A DNA stretch of 64,000 nt, taken from positions 2,655,832 to 2,719,831 of the forward strand of contig NZ_MLJI01000001.1 of NCBI RefSeq assembly GCF_002095535.1. Reading direction: 5' to 3'. Both the position numbers and the translations under genes were made by a program. The DNA comes from Pantoea cypripedii (GTDB lineage Bacteria; Pseudomonadota; Gammaproteobacteria; Enterobacterales; Enterobacteriaceae). Shown here piece after piece: positions 60,104 to 64,000 of this stretch (the first letter of the stretch is position 1; the number at the start of each line of letters is the position of its first letter). A model generated the notes under the pieces. That model did not search any database. It had not been told where the DNA came from and saw only the letters and a program-made list of their open reading frames with translations.

Positions 60104-60884
60104 ACGCTTGTCGTTACCGATGTACGACATCAATCACACCGTGACCGAAGCGTTAATCGGCACGCTGGCACAGCTGCTGGCAGTGCGCGGTATCACGGCC
60201 AAGGTGGAGTGGCACAGTGACCTGCTGCCGCACTGGCGCGACAGAGACTTATTGCTGAGTCAGACTTGCGGTTATCCGCTGGTGAAATTGCTGCCGGAGG
60301 TGCAACTGGTCGGCGCGTTTCAGTCCAGTGCGCCGGGTTGTGAGGGGCTGCGCTATCGCAGCTGGCTGGTGGTCCGGGATGAAGATCAGGCGCTGTCACT
60401 GGCTGACTTTCGTGGTCGCCGCGCGGTGTGCAACAGCGACGATTCGCACTCCGGCTACAACTCGCTGCGTTATGTGGTGGCGCCACTGGCACAGCAGGGG
60501 CGTTTCTTTGCTGAGACTCACTTCAGCGGCAGCCATCGTCAGTCACTGGCCGCACTGCGTCAGGGCCGGGCGGATATCGCCGCCATCGACTGCATCACCT
60601 GGGCGCTGTTACAGCGCAATTTCCCCAGGGAACTGGCCGGGCTGACGATGATTGGTGAGACGCCGCTATGCGCCGCGTTGCCGCTGATCACCGCAGCACA
60701 GACCGACTCGGATACGCTGGCACAATTACGCGCCGCGCTTACGCAGTTGACGGAGGACGAGAGGTATCGGGAGCTGTGCGCCGCCAACCTGATTGGCGGT
60801 TTCGCCACGCCAGAGCGCGCCTTTTATGATGAGGTGTTGCAGTGGGAACAACAGGCCGCCACGCTGGGCGTGACGGCGCTGTAA
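60096..60884 (+). CDS. PhnD-like substrate-binding-type protein without signal peptide
   Basis: A 262-residue protein of the phosphate/phosphite/phosphonate-binding (PhnD-like) type. Segments include LLLSQTCGYPLVKLLPEVQL, FRGRRAVCNSDDSHSGYNSL and GSHRQSLAALRQGRADIAAI, then DCITWALL. The ATG at 60096 overlaps the desaturase stop by eight bases and has AGGATGCACAGG ahead. There is no signal peptide or lipobox, odd for a binding protein; it may act in the cytoplasm. No ABC permease or ATPase is adjacent. Coupling to a desaturase is unusual and suggests a joint role not known to me. Confidence 0.75.
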   Translation: MTKRLSLPMYDINHTVTEALIGTLAQLLAVRGITAKVEWHSDLLPHWRDRDLLLSQTCGYPLVKLLPEVQLVGAFQSSAPGCEGLRYRSWLVVRDEDQALSLADFRGRRAVCNSDDSHSGYNSLRYVVAPLAQQGRFFAETHFSGSHRQSLAALRQGRADIAAIDCITWALLQRNFPRELAGLTMIGETPLCAALPLITAAQTDSDTLAQLRAALTQLTEDERYRELCAANLIGGFATPERAFYDEVLQWEQQAATLGVTAL

Positions 60885-60886
60885 GG

Positions 60887-62983
60887 TTAATGACGTGAAG
60901 CGATGATCGCGTCAGCCACATTTTTCGGTGCTTCGGCGTAGTGGTTAAACTCCATGCTGTAGGTGGCACGTCCCTGCGACATCGAACGCAGCGTGGTGGA
61001 GTAACCAAACATCTCCGCCAGCGGCACTTCGGCGCGGATAATACGTGCGCCAAAACGTTCGTCCATGCCCTGCAACGTGCCACGGCGTGAGGAGAGATCC
61101 CCCATCACGTTACCGGCGTACTCTTCCGGGGTTTCCACTTCAACCTGCATCACCGGTTCGAGGATCACCGGGTCAGCCAGTTTTGCTGCTGCCTTAAAGC
61201 CAAAAATTGCCGCCATGCGGAACGCCATTTCCGACGAGTCAACATCATGGTAGGAACCAAATGTCAGGGTGGCTTTAATGTCCACCACCGGATAGCCCGC
61301 CAGCACCCCGCTATTGAGCGCTTCGCGAATCCCCTTCTCTACCGAAGGAATAAACTCGCGCGGCACGACCCCGCCTTTAGTGGCATCTTCAAACGCAAAA
61401 CCGGCTCCCGCCTGCTGTGGTTCCAGCGTCAGAACCACATGACCATACTGGCCTTTACCGCCTGACTGACGCACAAACTTCCCTTCCACATCACGCACCG
61501 TTTTACGGATGGTTTCGCGGTAAGTCACCTGCGGTCGGCCAATGTTGGCTTCAACGCCAAACTCACGCTTCATGCGATCAACGATGATCTCCAGATGCAA
61601 CTCGCCCATGCCGGAAATAATCGTCTGACCTGACTCTTCATCGGTATGCAGGCGGAATGAGGGATCCTCCGCCGCCAGCCGCTGCAATGCCAGCCCCATT
61701 TTTTCCTGGTCGCTCTTGGTTTTCGGCTCGATGGAGAGCGAAATCACCGGTTCCGGGAATTCCATGCGCTCCAGCGTGATCACCGCGTTGGGATCGCACA
61801 GAGTTTCGCCAGTGGTCACTTCTTTCAGGCCGACGCAGGCAGCGATATCACCCGCCCGAATCTCTTCGATTTCAATACGATCATTGGCCTGCATCTGCAC
61901 AATGCGTCCGATACGTTCTTTACGCCCTTTCACCGCGTTCCACACGCTGTCGCCTTTGCGCAGCACGCCAGAATAGACGCGGACAAAGGTCAGCTGGCCG
62001 ACATACGGATCGCTCATCAGTTTGAAGGCCAGCGCCGAGAAGGGCTCATCATCGTCGGCATGGCGTTCAGCGTGTTCACCGCGCTCATCCACCCCGGCGA
62101 CCGGCGGTACATCCACTGGCGACGGCATCAGCTCGATCACCGCGTCCAGCATGCGTTGCACCCCTTTGTTTTTAAAGGCGCTGCCGCACAACATCGGCTG
62201 GATCTCGTTCTGCAAAGTACGCTGACGCAGACCGGCAATCACCTGCTCCTCGCTCAGGTCTCCCTGCTCAAGATACGCATCCATCAGCGCTTCACTGGCT
62301 TCCGCCGCAGCGGCGACCATGTTTTCGCGCCACTCCGCCGCCAGGGCCTGCAACTCATCCGGGATCGGGGCGTAACTGAAGGTCATCCCCTGAGTCGCGT
62401 CATCCCAGGAAATGGCGCGCATTTTGATCAGATCCACCACGCCGGTAAAGTGTTCCTCGGCACCAATCGGGATCACAATCGGCACCGGATTGGCGTGCAG
62501 GCGATCTTTCATCATCTGCACCACATGGAAGAAATCCGCACCCTGCCGGTCCATTTTGTTGACGAAGGCGATGCGTGGCACATGATATTTGTTGGCCTGA
62601 CGCCAGACGGTTTCTGACTGCGGTTGCACGCCGCCAACGGCGTCATACACCATCACCGCCCCATCCAGCACGCGCATGGAACGTTCCACCTCGATAGTAA
62701 AATCGACGTGTCCGGGGGTATCAATGATGTTGATACGGTGTGGCGCAAAGCTGCCATCCATACCCGGCCAGTAGCAGCTCACGGCAGCCGAGGTGATGGT
62801 GATACCACGCTCCTGCTCCTGCGCCATCCAGTCGGTGGTTGCCGCGCCATCGTGCACTTCACCCAGCTTATGGCTCATCCCGGTGTAAAACAGGATGCGC
62901 TCGGTGGTGGTGGTTTTACCGGCATCGATGTGCGCGGAAATGCCGATATTGCGATAACGTTCGATGGGTAGCGGTCGGGGCAT
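60887..62983 (-). CDS. fusA: elongation factor G paralogue
   Basis: A 698-residue EF-G-type GTPase. Motifs: [12 protein letters not shown] (17-28), [33 protein letters not shown], and the C-terminal [11 protein letters not shown] with [11 protein letters not shown]. It moves tRNA and mRNA through the ribosome or helps recycling. It is not next to rpsL, rpsG or tufA, so it is likely a second EF-G rather than the str-operon copy. It is on the opposite strand to panE and has a terminator-like hairpin in its leader (63009-63033). Confidence 0.93.
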   Translation of the reverse strand: MPRPLPIERYRNIGISAHIDAGKTTTTERILFYTGMSHKLGEVHDGAATTDWMAQEQERGITITSAAVSCYWPGMDGSFAPHRINIIDTPGHVDFTIEVERSMRVLDGAVMVYDAVGGVQPQSETVWRQANKYHVPRIAFVNKMDRQGADFFHVVQMMKDRLHANPVPIVIPIGAEEHFTGVVDLIKMRAISWDDATQGMTFSYAPIPDELQALAAEWRENMVAAAAEASEALMDAYLEQGDLSEEQVIAGLRQRTLQNEIQPMLCGSAFKNKGVQRMLDAVIELMPSPVDVPPVAGVDERGEHAERHADDDEPFSALAFKLMSDPYVGQLTFVRVYSGVLRKGDSVWNAVKGRKERIGRIVQMQANDRIEIEEIRAGDIAACVGLKEVTTGETLCDPNAVITLERMEFPEPVISLSIEPKTKSDQEKMGLALQRLAAEDPSFRLHTDEESGQTIISGMGELHLEIIVDRMKREFGVEANIGRPQVTYRETIRKTVRDVEGKFVRQSGGKGQYGHVVLTLEPQQAGAGFAFEDATKGGVVPREFIPSVEKGIREALNSGVLAGYPVVDIKATLTFGSYHDVDSSEMAFRMAAIFGFKAAAKLADPVILEPVMQVEVETPEEYAGNVMGDLSSRRGTLQGMDERFGARIIRAEVPLAEMFGYSTTLRSMSQGRATYSMEFNHYAEAPKNVADAIIASRH

Positions 62984-63008
62984 GATGCGTCCTTAGTCTG
63001 TTTGACGG

Positions 63009-63033
63009 AAAAAAGCGGGCACCAATTGCCCGC
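63009..63033 (-). terminator. terminator-like hairpin in the EF-G leader
   Basis: On the minus strand GCGGGCA-ATTGG-TGCCCGC is followed by TTTTTT. It sits 26 bases before the EF-G ATG, between any promoter and the gene, so it looks like an attenuator. Confidence 0.65.
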
Positions 63034-63188
63034 TGCTGCTAAATAGCTTAGACCCATTGTACGAATGAATACGAACAGTTTGAGCTGTTTTTCATCAACC
63101 GCAATGACATCAATACACATTTGACCACTGGCATCCCATGCCGCTGCGTTTTAAGGTAGGGGTCTCATTCTCAACGGGAAACACAACC

Positions 63189-64000
63189 ATGCGTATTCTG
63201 GTAGTCGGCGCCGGCGCAACCGGCGGGTATTTCGGTGCGCGTCTGGCGCAAGCAGGACGTGATGTGACTTTTCTGGTGCGCGAGCGCCGTTTTCAGCAGT
63301 TAAAAAGCGGCGGGCTGGTACTGAAAACCCCCACCAGCAGCGAGCCCCTGCAACCGCAGCTGGTGCAGACCGGTGCGCTGCACGGCACTTATGACCTGAT
63401 TATCCTGACGGTGAAAAGCTTTGGGCTGGCACAGGCGATTGAAGATATCGCCCCTGCGGTTGGCCCGGAGACGTTGATTATGCCGATCCTGAACGGCATG
63501 CGGCATATCGATACGCTGCGCAGCCGCTTTGGCGATAAGGTGATTGGCGGACTGTGCAAAATCAACGCGACTTTGGGTGAAAACGGCGAAGTGGTGCAGA
63601 TGACCCCGCTGCATATCCTGTTCTATGGCGCGCTGGATGGTCATAACGATGCACGGCTGCAACGGGTGAATGAGGCCCTGAGTGGTGCGCAATTCGACAG
63701 CGTTTTTGCCGATAACATCGGCAGCGAACTGTGGGAAAAGTGGCTGCTGCTCAGCACGCTCGGAGCCGTCTGCTGTATTGGCCGTGGCAATACCCAGCAG
63801 ATTCTCACCTCACAGGGCGGTGAAGCGTTATTGCGGGGAGTTTTCGGCGAAGTGCTGTCCGTCATCAGCGCAGAAGGCTATCAGGAGCGCCCGGCCGTGA
63901 CCGCGAAGATTTTTGAGACGCTGAATAACCCGGCGACGCCGATGACCTCATCGATGTATCGCGATCTGACCCAGGGCTATGACATCGAAGCGGATCAGAT
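63189..64000 (+). CDS. panE: 2-dehydropantoate 2-reductase (runs off the window)
   Basis: The first 270 residues of a ketopantoate reductase-type protein. It has the N-terminal NADP motif ILVVGAGATGGYFGARLAQ, then VRERRFQQLKSGGLVLK, DLIILTVKSFGLAQA and the catalytic-region MPILNGMRH. It would make pantoate for coenzyme A, or a related 2-keto acid reduction, because genomes often hold paralogues. The start ATG at 63189 follows GGGAAACACAACC. It is divergent from the EF-G paralogue, with about 200 bases between. Confidence 0.85.
   Translation, partial: MRILVVGAGATGGYFGARLAQAGRDVTFLVRERRFQQLKSGGLVLKTPTSSEPLQPQLVQTGALHGTYDLIILTVKSFGLAQAIEDIAPAVGPETLIMPILNGMRHIDTLRSRFGDKVIGGLCKINATLGENGEVVQMTPLHILFYGALDGHNDARLQRVNEALSGAQFDSVFADNIGSELWEKWLLLSTLGAVCCIGRGNTQQILTSQGGEALLRGVFGEVLSVISAEGYQERPAVTAKIFETLNNPATPMTSSMYRDLTQGYDIEADQ

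Noticed and set aside
62875..63120. 81-codon frame over the EF-G leader and start
   Set aside because: As a protein it runs into the EF-G gene in another frame. A short leader peptide in its first part cannot be excluded and is noted under the attenuator finding.
1..64000. CRISPR arrays, integrases, transposases, rRNA
   Set aside because: No regularly spaced repeats, no tyrosine or serine recombinase, no transposase and no rRNA sequence was seen on either strand.

Overview
The window looks like chromosome from an Erwiniaceae-type enterobacterium, most like Pantoea or Erwinia. The pointers are a nac-cbl pair beside tRNA-Asn as in enterobacteria, an ERIC-type element, many copies of a GCGCGATAAATCGCGC palindrome, and enterobacterial-looking housekeeping proteins. 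Genus is an inference; no rRNA or marker gene is present to settle it.

Left flank (1-9600, mostly minus strand): a partial aldehyde dehydrogenase, a GabD-like succinate-semialdehyde dehydrogenase, the LysR regulators Cbl and Nac (nac with a sigma-54 promoter and an NtrC-like site), then a three-gene CUT2-type sugar ABC transporter whose last stop codon lies inside an ERIC element. A tRNA-Asn gene follows at 9619.

Core (about 11.5-50.3 kb, all minus strand): a complete type VI secretion system read from 50.3 kb downwards: SH3-like lipoprotein, tssJ, tssK, tssL (OmpA domain), tssM, tagF, tssA, tssB, tssC, hcp, a putative pore-forming effector, four tandem membrane-protein immunity paralogues, an LprI-like protein, fha/tagH, pppA, an unknown periplasmic protein, tagJ, tssE, tssF, tssG, clpV/tssH, ppkA, and a vgrG with a C-terminal glucosaminidase domain. 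Behind vgrG lies an array of exported, probably immunity, proteins that includes a decayed duplicate block. Next come an EagR-type chaperone, a PAAR-Rhs protein split by CTAGCTAGCTAG (14599-14610), its immunity gene, and orphan Rhs tips. PpkA, PppA, Fha and TagF together imply threonine-phosphorylation control of firing. The machine appears to carry three payloads: VgrG-glucosaminidase, an Hcp-adjacent pore former, and an Rhs tip toxin.

Right flank (51.2-64 kb): MetN/MetI-like transporter genes without a MetQ, a TetR regulator followed by a sugar-lactone oxidase and a GT8 glycosyltransferase, a Gfo/Idh/MocA oxidoreductase, a second nearly identical tRNA-Asn (57709), a luciferase-like monooxygenase, a fatty-acid desaturase overlapping a PhnD-like gene, an EF-G paralogue with a terminator-like hairpin in its leader, and the start of a ketopantoate reductase gene. 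The T6SS region is thus bracketed by two direct tRNA-Asn copies about 48 kb apart. No CRISPR array, integrase or transposase was seen.
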